This document shows positions 1 to 7,100 of a DNA stretch of 43,475 nucleotides, in pieces. Both the position numbers and the translations under genes were made by a program. The DNA is from CAYMAX01 sp964388595 (GTDB taxonomy: Bacteria; Bacteroidota; Bacteroidia; Bacteroidales; UBA932). Below the pieces are notes generated by a model. The model was not told the DNA's origin and did not search any database. It was given only the letters and a program-made list of their open reading frames with translations. The number at the start of each line of letters is the position of its first letter. Within the stretch, counting starts at the first letter, position 1. The DNA is taken from NCBI GenBank assembly GCA_964388595.1, contig CAYMAX010000005.1, forward strand, positions 1 through 43,475, written 5' to 3'.

Positions 1-1
1 T

Positions 2-514
2 AAAGACGAGGCGGTGATGCTTCTCAATCACAAAGATGCTCTCGACTTTATACTTAAAAATCCGGGCTACTTGTCTGAAATGACTGTGGCTAAGTTGGAG
101 AATATTCATTCTATTCTCATCAAAGAACTGCCGGTAGAACGAAATATTCGCATCAGGCGTGTGGGTATAACGGGGACAAACTATCGCCCGTTGGATAATG
201 AGTTTCAGATTCGTGAGGCACTTGAAGCTACTTGCTCTTTGATAAACTTGCGCCAAAATATCTTTGAGAAGGCTCTGCTTGTATTGCTGTTGCTTTCCTA
301 TATTCAGCCGTTTAGCGACGGCAACAAACGTACTGCACGAATTGTCAGCAACGCTATTTTGATAGCAAACAACTATTGCCCAATCTCTTTTCGCACTGTG
401 GATTCCATCGACTACAAGAAAGCGATGCTACTGTTCTATGAGCAGAATAACATCTATGCCTTTAAACAGATTTTTATCGACCAATTTGACTTTGCTGTGA
501 ATACCTATTTTTAG
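2..514 (+). CDS. Fic-domain protein, 5' end outside window, catalytic His replaced
   Basis: This is the C-terminal part of a Fic/DOC-family protein. The reading frame is open back to the first bases of the window, so the true start lies upstream; the first Met codon at 17 need not be a start. The family signature is HxFx(D/E)GNxRxxR, which in active Fic enzymes catalyses transfer of AMP (or another phosphate-containing group) to a target hydroxyl. Here the motif reads QPFSDGNKRTAR, so the general-base His is Gln while the phosphate-binding GNxR part is intact. From memory, a QPF variant recurs in Fic relatives linked to mobile DNA, so this may be a natural subfamily rather than damage. No inhibitory helix motif is visible in the part present. 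An IS3 element begins about 60 bases downstream, which fits an accessory region. Target and activity are unknown. Confidence 0.8.
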   Translation, partial: KDEAVMLLNHKDALDFILKNPGYLSEMTVAKLENIHSILIKELPVERNIRIRRVGITGTNYRPLDNEFQIREALEATCSLINLRQNIFEKALLVLLLLSYIQPFSDGNKRTARIVSNAILIANNYCPISFRTVDSIDYKKAMLLFYEQNNIYAFKQIFIDQFDFAVNTYF

Positions 515-614
515 AGTTTAATAATATTCACCGAACATCTAACCCTTTGGCCAAAAGTCGTAGAGTGATTTTTTGGTGAACTGCGCCCCAAAAGTTGGAC
601 ACAAATTATTAGTT

Positions 615-1133
615 ATGAAGAACGATAGGTATCCAATCAAGGTCGCCGCTGTAAGAAGGTTGGACAGCGGCGAGAGTTCCAACAAGGTATGCAAAGAGTT
701 GCATATCTGTCGAAAGTCATTAATATTGTGGTATGCTCAATATCAAGCAGGAGGAGAGCTATCACTGCTGCGAGAGTCAAACGGAAATCGAAGGAGCGTA
801 GAAGAGAGACAGCTTATTATCAAGGATATTATTGATAATAAGCTATCTTTGACGTCTGCATCAGAAAAGTATCTGATTCCCCGATGCACATTATGACGAT
901 GGTTAATGAATTATCAGTCAAAAGGGGAAGAAGGCCTAAAGCGAAACAACACAAGCGAAACAATGTCGAAAAAGAAGGCATACACAGAAGAGCAGTTGGA
1001 CGAACTAAAGATGCTCAGGAGAAGGAATGAGTATCTTGAGGCAGAGAATGCGCTGTTAAAAAAAGTGAAAGCCTTAGTCGAAGAAAGAGAAGCCCGTCTA
1101 CGCGCGATTGGGCAGAAGCCATCCAAGGACTAA
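615..1133 (+). pseudogene. IS3-family orfA (helix-turn-helix subunit) with in-frame TGA
   Basis: OrfA of IS3 elements is a small DNA-binding protein with an N-terminal helix-turn-helix and a C-terminal leucine-zipper-like helix; it binds the IS ends and is fused to OrfB by frameshifting. The frame starts at ATG 615 (MKNDRYPIKVAAVRRLDSGE) and runs to TAA at 1131-1133, but is broken by a TGA at 894-896. The residues on both sides (IPRCTL, then RWLMNYQSKGEEGL) form one continuous family-like sequence, so this is a point nonsense change, probably of a Trp or similar codon, and not a frameshift. The rest, including the coiled-coil segment (LDELKMLRRRNEYLEAENALLKK), is intact. A short product of about 93 residues could still be made. 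Confidence 0.8.
1058..1064 (+). promoter_or_regulatory. Probable -1 frameshift site (A7) joining orfA to orfB
   Basis: Seven A residues are read in the orfA frame as A AAA AAA followed by G. A -1 slip here leads into the orfB frame, which is then open as SESLSRRKRSPSTRDWAEAI and onward through DHRLNLMLEIKGMARSTFYY, the usual start of the OrfB part in an OrfAB fusion. Programmed -1 frameshifting on A-rich heptamers is established for IS3-family elements. The site is read directly from the sequence; its use is inferred. Confidence 0.65.
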
Positions 1134-1156
1134 GGCCGGACCACAGACTTAATCTC

Positions 1157-1945
1157 ATGCTCGAGATCAAGGGGATGGCCAGATCCACCTTCTATTACAA
1201 CAATCAAGGTAAAACAGACAAATGGGCCGTCGAGAGGCAGGTTCTTGTGGAACTGTATCACGAGAACAGAGGACGTTACGGATACCGTCGCCTCACCCAG
1301 GCCATGCGTAACGAAGGTTATGTCATAAGCGAGAAGACCATTCGGAAGCTTATGAAAGAGTCTATGATAAAGTGCAAGGTAAGGATGAAGAAGTTCCGTT
1401 CGTACAGATGGGAGATCGGAAAGATAGCGCCCAACCTGCTTAAGCGCAACTTCGTCGCCGACAGCCCACATCAAAAGATGGTCACGGACATCACCGAGTT
1501 CTCACTGTTCGGAACGAAACTGTATTTGTCGCCGGTACTTGATCTATACAATAGAGAACTGGTGTATTATACGATATACGAACATCCTATCCTAGAGATG
1601 GTTACTAACATGATCAAGGGGACTGTAGCAGTGATTGGAAATGATACGAACTCTGTGCTGCACTCGGATCAGGGCTGGCATTATCAGCATAAAACATATC
1701 AGCATATGCTCGTTGACAATCATATCAAACAGAGTATGTCAAGGAAGGGAAACTGTCTTGACAATGATGTTATTGAAAACTTTTTTGGACTTCTCAAGTC
1801 CGAATTGCTATATTTACAGAAATTTGATTCCATTGAGCACTTCAGAGCAGAGCTCGAGACTTATCTGAAGTATTACAACTTCAACAGAATCAAATCTTCT
1901 TTGAACGGAATGAGTCCGGTGCAATACCGAACTCAAAACATATAA
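1157..1945 (+). CDS. IS3-family transposase OrfB (DDE integrase core)
   Basis: OrfB supplies the catalytic domain that cuts and joins the ends of the insertion sequence. The protein has an HTH_21-like region (ENRGRYGYRRLTQAMRNEGY) followed by an rve/integrase core. The acidic triad is visible: Asp in MVTDITEFSLFG, Asp in LHSDQGWHYQ and Glu in NDVIENFFGLLKSE, with the usual spacing. The C-terminal YYNFNRIKSSLNGMSPVQYR ending is typical. The 262-residue frame given here starts at ATG 1157, but in the family OrfB is normally made only as an OrfAB fusion by -1 frameshift at 1058-1064. Because orfA has a stop upstream of that site, the fusion cannot be made in full from this copy. Confidence 0.88.
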   Translation: MLEIKGMARSTFYYNNQGKTDKWAVERQVLVELYHENRGRYGYRRLTQAMRNEGYVISEKTIRKLMKESMIKCKVRMKKFRSYRWEIGKIAPNLLKRNFVADSPHQKMVTDITEFSLFGTKLYLSPVLDLYNRELVYYTIYEHPILEMVTNMIKGTVAVIGNDTNSVLHSDQGWHYQHKTYQHMLVDNHIKQSMSRKGNCLDNDVIENFFGLLKSELLYLQKFDSIEHFRAELETYLKYYNFNRIKSSLNGMSPVQYRTQNI

Positions 1946-2009
1946 ATCTTATTGTTAAATCCGTCCAACAAAAGGTACGCACATCATCAATCGCTGATTG
2001 GGTGCCTAT

Positions 2010-2245
2010 GGCAATCTGTCCTTGACAGCCCCCGGCAATTGATTCTTCGAGGCTCGACTCTTCGCTCGCCAGTCTCAGAATTCAATCTGCCGCTGGGTTG
2101 ATAATGGCATGATTGACTGACTGATTAGGCAATTTGTTTTTGACTGCCCACGGCAATTGATTCTTCGAGGCTCGACTCTTCGCTCGCCAGTCTCAGAATC
2201 AAATTGCCGTTGGGCTGAGAATGGCTTGGTTGATTCGCGGGGCGG
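2010..2245. repeat. Two tandem 118-bp imperfect repeats with conserved hairpin
   Basis: Copy 1 covers about 2010-2127 and copy 2 about 2128-2245. A 49-base core is identical between 2033-2081 and 2151-2199; the flanks are similar but diverged. Each core is bracketed by inverted arms: CGGCAATTGATTCT pairs with the block at 2076-2091 in copy 1 (14 pairs, two bulges) and at 2195-2209 in copy 2 (14 pairs, one bulge). The right arms differ between copies yet still pair, which suggests the fold is maintained. The bases between the IS right end and 2010 faintly resemble the repeat edge, so the IS may sit next to a truncated third copy. No protein-coding gene is evident here. Confidence 0.75.
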
Positions 2246-2310
2246 GCTTAAGGGATTGTGCTCGCACTGCGTGCTGCGCATTCCCTCACCGCTGCGCGGG
2301 GCGGGCTTAA
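2236..2310. repeat. 16-bp GC-rich direct repeat pair
   Basis: CGCGGGGCGGGCTTAA occurs at 2236-2251 and again at 2295-2310, a 59-base period, with a partly self-complementary GC-rich spacer. It continues the repeat-dense stretch between the insertion sequence and tRNA-Ser. No gene is supported in 1946-2441. Confidence 0.6.
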
Positions 2311-2440
2311 AAGCAAAGAAAAAGGGGCGCTTCTTCGAAGCGAACCCCTTTTTTGTGTTAAAGGGCTTTTGAAAGCGAGCTTTCAACGCCCTTTGACACA
2401 AAAAGGCCCCGACTTCGTCGGAGCCTTTTTCTTTGCTTTT
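2309..2440 (-). terminator. Nested terminator cluster behind tRNA-Ser
   Basis: Reading away from the tRNA on the minus strand there are three strong hairpins in a row. The first (about 2401-2430) has GGCTCCGAC/GTCGGGGCC-type arms with flanking A and T runs, a classic intrinsic terminator. The second (about 2355-2399) is a long stem, GTGTCAAAGGGC with GCCCTTTAACAC, topped by TTGAAAG/CTTTCAA. The third (about 2318-2353) pairs AAAAGGGG with CCCCTTTT and GCGCTTC with GAAGCG. All three lie inside a perfect 17-bp inverted repeat, AAAAGCAAAGAAAAAGG at 2309-2325 and its complement at 2424-2440, which ends two bases from the tRNA 3' end. Termination is well supported for the first hairpin; the purpose of the outer stem is unknown. 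Confidence 0.7.
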
Positions 2441-2441
2441 G

Positions 2442-2526
2442 CGGAGAGAGAGGGATTCGAACCCCCGGAAGCTTGCACTTCAACGGTTTTCAAGACCGCC
2501 GCAATCGACCACTCTGCCATCTCTCC
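2442..2526 (-). tRNA. tRNA-Ser (anticodon TGA)
   Basis: On the minus strand the sequence folds as a type II tRNA of 85 nt: acceptor stem GGAGAGA/TCTCTCC with discriminator G, anticodon arm ggcggtCTTGAAAaccg with anticodon TGA, a long variable arm, and a T arm containing GGTTCGAATCC. Serine identity follows from the long variable arm and the anticodon. The 3' CCA is not encoded. It has its own promoter just upstream and a terminator cluster directly downstream. tRNA-Ser genes are frequent integration targets, and the repeats and IS lie on the 3' side. Confidence 0.95.
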
Positions 2527-2536
2527 TTAGGGGTGG

Positions 2537-2567
2537 CAAAGGTATAAATAATTTTGTGCGGTGCAAA
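2537..2567 (-). promoter_or_regulatory. Bacteroides-type promoter of tRNA-Ser
   Basis: On the minus strand TTTG (2567-2564), exactly 19 bases, then TACCTTTG (2544-2537) match the Bacteroidota housekeeping-sigma consensus TTTG-N19-21-TAnnTTTG. The tRNA 5' end is 11 bases further down. Confidence 0.75.
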
Positions 2568-2575
2568 AAAAAGGA

Positions 2576-3223
2576 TTATTTGGAGGAAGAATGTTGTGTA
2601 GTATCTTGTTTCTTGGAGAAGAAACTGAACTGGAAGAATAAGAGATAGAGGGCTCCTATGGTGATACAGGAGTCGGCTACGTTGAAGATGGGACGGAAGA
2701 ACATGAATTCTTTCCCTCCCCAGATGGGGAAATTGGCGGGGAGTGTGGTGTCGATGATGGGGAAGAATAGCATATCAACTACTTTGCCGAGTCCGAAGGG
2801 GGCATATCCACCACCCTCGGGAAATAGATGGGCGACTTGCATGTAGGTCGATTCGTTGAAGATAAGTCCGTAAAAGAGGCAGTCTATGATGTTGCCTAAG
2901 GCACCGACCATGATCATGGAGATACCGACTAATACACCCATGGGAGTCTCTTCTTTTTTAAGAAGACGGCGCAGATAGATGAAGATGACGACTACCAGGA
3001 CAATACGGAGAAAAGTCAGGATGTATTTGCCGAAGTTGCCGCCGAATTTCATTCCGAAAGCCATTCCTTCGTTTTCGATGAAGTAAATCTGAAACCAATT
3101 GCCTAAGACAGGGATAGACTCACCAATATGCATATTGGTCTTGACCAGGATTTTGGAGACCTGGTCAATGATCAATAATACTACTACAATAATCGAAAGC
3201 TTTTGGCTTTTCGAAAGCTTCAT
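2576..3223 (-). CDS. lspA: Lipoprotein signal peptidase II
   Basis: LspA is the inner-membrane aspartic protease that removes signal peptides from prolipoproteins after diacylglyceryl attachment to the lipobox Cys. The protein has four hydrophobic segments (about 8-22, 68-84, 97-118, 183-200). The two catalytic aspartates are visible in GNIIDCLFYG (Asp114) and FNVADSCITIG (Asp184). At 215 residues it is longer than typical LspA (about 165); the extra length is an insertion between the two Asp motifs (about 120-178), as I recall from Bacteroidota enzymes. The start overlaps the stop of the TraR/DksA-like gene (ATGA, 3220-3223), indicating translational coupling. The C-terminal tail is hydrophilic. 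Confidence 0.95.
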   Translation of the reverse strand: MKLSKSQKLSIIVVVLLIIDQVSKILVKTNMHIGESIPVLGNWFQIYFIENEGMAFGMKFGGNFGKYILTFLRIVLVVVIFIYLRRLLKKEETPMGVLVGISMIMVGALGNIIDCLFYGLIFNESTYMQVAHLFPEGGGYAPFGLGKVVDMLFFPIIDTTLPANFPIWGGKEFMFFRPIFNVADSCITIGALYLLFFQFSFFSKKQDTTQHSSSK

Positions 3224-3630
3224 TGTTTTTGGGAATTAAGTTTGGCCTCAACGCTCAATGTGGCGTGAGGAACTAATTTGAGCCTCTCTTTGGGGATTAA
3301 CTTGCCGGTCTCGCGACAGATACCGTAAGTTTTGTTTTCAATCCTTACCAGAGCTGCTTCCAATGATTGAATGAATTTGTATTGCCTCTGTGCCAACTGA
3401 CCTGCTTCTTCTTTGGAGAGAGCTGAAGCACCTTCTTCCAAAACTTTGAATGTAGGGGAAGTGTCTTCTGTGTCATTGCTGGTACTATGTGTGATAGCAG
3501 CTTTCAGCTGCTCATAATCATCTTGGGCTTTCTCAAGTTTTTCTAAAATTATTCCCTTAAACTCCTGAAGTTCTTCGTCACTGTAACGAACTTTTTCGAG
3601 AACTTCCTCTTTTTTAACCTTGGTAGCCAT
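3220..3630 (-). CDS. TraR/DksA-family protein with degenerate zinc finger
   Basis: DksA-family proteins bind the RNA polymerase secondary channel and modulate transcription. The 136-residue protein has an N-terminal coiled-coil-forming segment (about 18-105, with ELQEFKGIILEKLEKAQDDYEQLK) and a C-terminal zf-dskA region, YGICRETGKLIPKERLKLVPHATLS. The canonical finger has four Cys; only one is present here, with the remaining fold residues kept, a form I recall as usual for Bacteroidota homologues. It therefore probably does not bind zinc in the classical way. It is co-directional with ileS, guanine deaminase and lspA. DksA-like ppGpp partnering cannot be inferred from sequence alone. Confidence 0.88.
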   Translation of the reverse strand: MATKVKKEEVLEKVRYSDEELQEFKGIILEKLEKAQDDYEQLKAAITHSTSNDTEDTSPTFKVLEEGASALSKEEAGQLAQRQYKFIQSLEAALVRIENKTYGICRETGKLIPKERLKLVPHATLSVEAKLNSQKQ

Positions 3631-3662
3631 AACTGTATTATTTAATTCTGTAAAAATATCAT

Positions 3663-3685
3663 ATTATTTGATAAAATCAAATAAT
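3663..3685 (-). terminator. AT-rich perfect hairpin between guanine deaminase and TraR/DksA gene
   Basis: ATTATTTGAT, a 3-base loop, then ATCAAATAAT form a 10-bp perfect inverted repeat that touches the guanine deaminase stop codon. On the minus strand it is followed after a few bases by a T run. With no G+C-rich stem it would be a weak terminator or an mRNA-processing or stabilising element. Confidence 0.4.
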
Positions 3686-4167
3686 TAATATGCTCTTTTG
3701 TTGTCATTGTGAATCCACGATTCGAAAGGGAGAAGTCCTTCGAGAGGCATAATCCTCTCTACCTTAATGCTTCTCTCATTCAATGGGAGTGCAAGTTCAC
3801 GATATATGAAATCATCATCAAATCCAGCCTTGGCTGCATCCACTCTGTCTGCTGCGAATAAAAGCCTGTCTATATGTGCCCAATAAATGGCTGAAAGGCA
3901 CATGGGGCACGGCTCACAACTGCTGTAAATGACGCAGCCGGAGAGGTCAAAAGTGTCAAGAACCTTACAGGCAAGCCTTATGGCATTGACTTCTGCATGA
4001 GCTGTGGGATCATTGTCTACTGTGACACTATTGGAAGATTCGGCAATGATTTTGCCATCTTTGACTATCACAGCCCCAAAAGGACCACCACCGGAAGAGA
4101 CAGCATTGCTTTGTGCGATGGACAATGCCCTCTTCATATACAATTCATCGTTCTCTGAATGTTTCAT
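3685..4167 (-). CDS. guaD: Guanine deaminase, cytidine-deaminase fold
   Basis: The enzyme hydrolyses guanine to xanthine and ammonia, linking purine breakdown to salvage. The 160-residue protein has the zinc deaminase motifs: HAEVNAI (His57, Glu59) and SCEPCPMC (Cys84, Cys87). It resembles Bacillus-type GuaD rather than tRNA adenosine deaminase TadA through the GGGPFGAVIVKDGKI segment, the DPTAHAE spacing and the C-terminal AGFDDDFIYREL and LPFESW parts, which contribute to the GuaD substrate site. The start overlaps the ileS stop (ATGA, 4164-4167), so it is translated from the ileS mRNA. Another purine or cytosine substrate cannot be excluded, but guanine is the best call. Confidence 0.88.
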   Translation of the reverse strand: MKHSENDELYMKRALSIAQSNAVSSGGGPFGAVIVKDGKIIAESSNSVTVDNDPTAHAEVNAIRLACKVLDTFDLSGCVIYSSCEPCPMCLSAIYWAHIDRLLFAADRVDAAKAGFDDDFIYRELALPLNERSIKVERIMPLEGLLPFESWIHNDNKRAY

Positions 4168-7100
4168 TGCTTCTGTATTTTGAGCTTTACAGTGTCATTA
4201 TCAATCCATTCGATGTCTGAACCTTCGGAAAGATGTTCTTTCAAAACTATATCGAGAGCAAGAGTCTGTGAGCAGACATAATCACGAAATGATTCGAGAG
4301 CGTCCGCAATCTCTTTTTTGTACTCGACAGTGACATTTATCTTATCGGTCACTTCAAAGTTACTATCTTTTCTGAGATTTTGAATTCTATTGATTAATTC
4401 TCTGGCTACCCCTTCATTGCGAAGCTCATCAGAGATGGTAATATCAAGAGCTACTGTAAGGGCACCTTCCGTGGCAACAAGCCAGCCGGGCATATCTTCT
4501 GAAATAATCTGGTAATCTTCATTGGTAAGAGAGACATCCCCACAGGGAAGGTGAAGTACATACTCGGAGTTATTCACTCCGCTCTCTTCGATGGCAGAAA
4601 TTTCCTTCTGAGACAAAGTACCAAATGCAGTGGAAATATCTTTCATCAATTTGCCGTACCTCTTGCCCAGAGATTTGAAGTTGGGCTTTATCTTCTTGGT
4701 AATCAGTCCTGTGGTATCTTTGATAAATTCGACTTCCTTGACATTGACCTCGCTGAGAACCAGAGATTTGATTTTCACAAACTGTTTTTCAATCTTTCTG
4801 TCTATTACAGGTATCACAAGCTTGGCGAGAGGCTGACGAACTTTGATGTTGACTTTACGGCGAAGGGCCAAAATCATAGATGAACTCTTCTGTGCAAGTT
4901 CCATCCTCTCTTCAAGGTCTTTATCGATAGCTTTGGGGTCATAGACCGGCATCTTCATGAGATGTACTGAAATCTCTGAATGTCCACCGGAGACTTCATT
5001 CAAGTCATCGAAGAGTCGCTCCATAAAGAAGGGTGCGATGGGTGCAGAAAGTATGGCTATTGTTTCAAGTGCAGAATAGAGAGTCTGGTAAGCGGCAAGC
5101 TTATCATTGTCCATGTTCCCTCCCCAAAATCTTTTTCTATTGAGTCTCACATACCAGTTGCTGAGATTGTCACAGACGAAATCCTGTATCATTCTGCCGG
5201 CACTCGTGACATCATAATTCTCATAACTTGCCAATACATTCTTAATGAGAGTATTGAGCAAAGAGATGAGCCACCTGTCTATCTCCGGACGTTCTTTTAA
5301 ATCTATCTCAGGGTGCCTGTTATCAAAACCATCAACATTAGCATATAATGCGAAGAAAGAATATGTATTGTAGAGAGTGCCGAAGAATTTTCTGCGCACC
5401 TCGTCCACTCCTGCTTCATCGAAACGCAGATTGTCCCAATGTTGGGAATTGGTGAGCATATACCAACGAAGAGCATCTGCTCCATATTCATCGAGTGCTT
5501 TGAAAGGATCTACGGCATTGCCCAGCCTCTTGCTCATCTTGTTGCCATTTTTATCAAGCACCAAGCCATTGGAGACCACAGATTTGAAAGCTATTCTATC
5601 ATTGATGATGGTGGAAATGGTATGCAGTGTGAAGAACCATCCTCTTGTCTGGTCCACCCCTTCTGCTATAAAATCGGCAGTCTGACCAAATTCGGGACTA
5701 CCCAATTTGGCAAGTCCCTCCTGTGCAAAAGGCATTGCTCCCGAATCGAACCACACATCTATCAAGTCGCTCTCTCTAACCATTTTCCGGCCGTTATCTG
5801 AAACAAGAACGATATTATCAACATAGGGACGATGAAGGTCGATTTTTTGGAAATTGGCTGCACTCTGGTCCTCCGGATCAAAACCTGCCTCTTTCATAGG
5901 ATTGCTCTTCATAAAACCTGCTTTGCAGGACTTTTCAATCTCCTGATAGAGTTCTTTGGCAGAGCCGATACATTTTTCCTGAGCTGCATCTTCTGTTCTC
6001 CAAATGGGAAGAGGGGTGCCCCAATATCTGCTTCGGGAGAGATTCCAATCCTGCAAGTTCTCGAGCCATTTTCCGAAACGTCCGCTTCCGGTACTTTCGG
6101 GATGCCAATCTATTGTTTTATTGAGGGCTACCAAACGGTCTTGCACTGCAGTACTTCTGATAAACCATGAGTCGAGCGGATAGTACAAGATAGGTTTGTC
6201 TGTTCTCCAACAATGAGGATAATTGTGAATGTGCTTCTCAATTTTGAAAGCTTTGTTTTGCTGCTTGAGCATTACGCAAATATCGACATCCAAAGTGGGA
6301 GTCTCCGGGGTAGCTTTGTCATCATAATCATTCTTGACAAAACGACCTGCAAAATCTTTGTAAAGAGCTGTATCTACCCTCTCTGCCACAAAAGAAGGAT
6401 CCATATCCTCAATACGGTACATCTTACCTGAACGGTCAACCTGAGCCTGCATGACACCTGCTGCATCACGAATCATCATCGGGGGAATATGGTTGATTTT
6501 GGCCACTTTGTCATCATCTGCACCAAATGTGGGGGCAATATGCACTATCCCTGTACCATCTTCTGTGGTCACAAAGTCGCCCGTTATCACTTTGAAAGCA
6601 CCTTCATCAGGACGAATCCATGGGATGAGCTGCTGATAGGAGATGCCTGCAAGTTCTTTACCTAAAATGCCTTCCTTGATAATTTCAAATGGAATTTTGG
6701 AATTGAAATGAGCCTCTATGAGAGATTTGGCTACGATAAATACTCCCGGCTGAGAGGTGTATGGATTGGAAGAGCGTACCATCACATATTCTATCTTCGG
6801 TCCGACGCACAATGCTGTGTTGGATGGAAGAGTCCAGGGGGTAGTGGTCCAAGCGAGGAAGAATACGGAATCACCTCCGGAGAGTTCAAAAAGTCTCTCC
6901 GATTTATCATCACGTATTACAGTAAATTGTACCACAGCGGTGGTATCCTTTACATCTCTGTAGCAGCCGGGCTGGTTCAACTCGTGCGAACTTAGTCCGG
7001 TACCTGCTGCAGGAGAGTAAGGTTGTATGGAGTACCCTTTGTACAAGAGCCCTTTATCATATATTTTCTTGAGAAGATACCAGAGCGTCTCGATATATCG

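Larger units (their letters stand above)
577..1986 (+). mobile_element. IS3-family insertion sequence (IS150-like), probably defective
   Basis: The element carries two overlapping reading frames (orfA, orfB) in the order and relative frame typical of the IS3 family. The left end, 577-600 (TGAACTGCGCCCCAAAAGTT and on), resembles IS150-group ends. The best matching right end is 1963-1986, which keeps the inner GTCCAAC and the CGCA block but differs elsewhere (about 16 of 24 positions pair), so the right end is degenerate or slightly misplaced. I see no clear target-site duplication next to these ends. OrfA contains an in-frame TGA, so the copy is probably not autonomous, although orfB looks complete. 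The ends are assigned by eye. Confidence 0.85.

Noticed and set aside
894..896. TGA read as an amino acid (alternative genetic code)
   Set aside because: All core genes here end normally, several with TGA in ATGA overlaps; the stop is confined to a mobile element, so a nonsense mutation is the simpler view.
577..1986. Target-site duplication around the IS
   Set aside because: Bases next to the best ends do not match; the right end is too degenerate to place exactly.
2010..2245. CRISPR array
   Set aside because: Only two long (118 bp) adjacent units with no spacers and no cas genes.
2075..2530. Open frames across the repeat and tRNA-Ser region
   Set aside because: They run through hairpins and the tRNA and are made of repeat sequence; no protein-like features.
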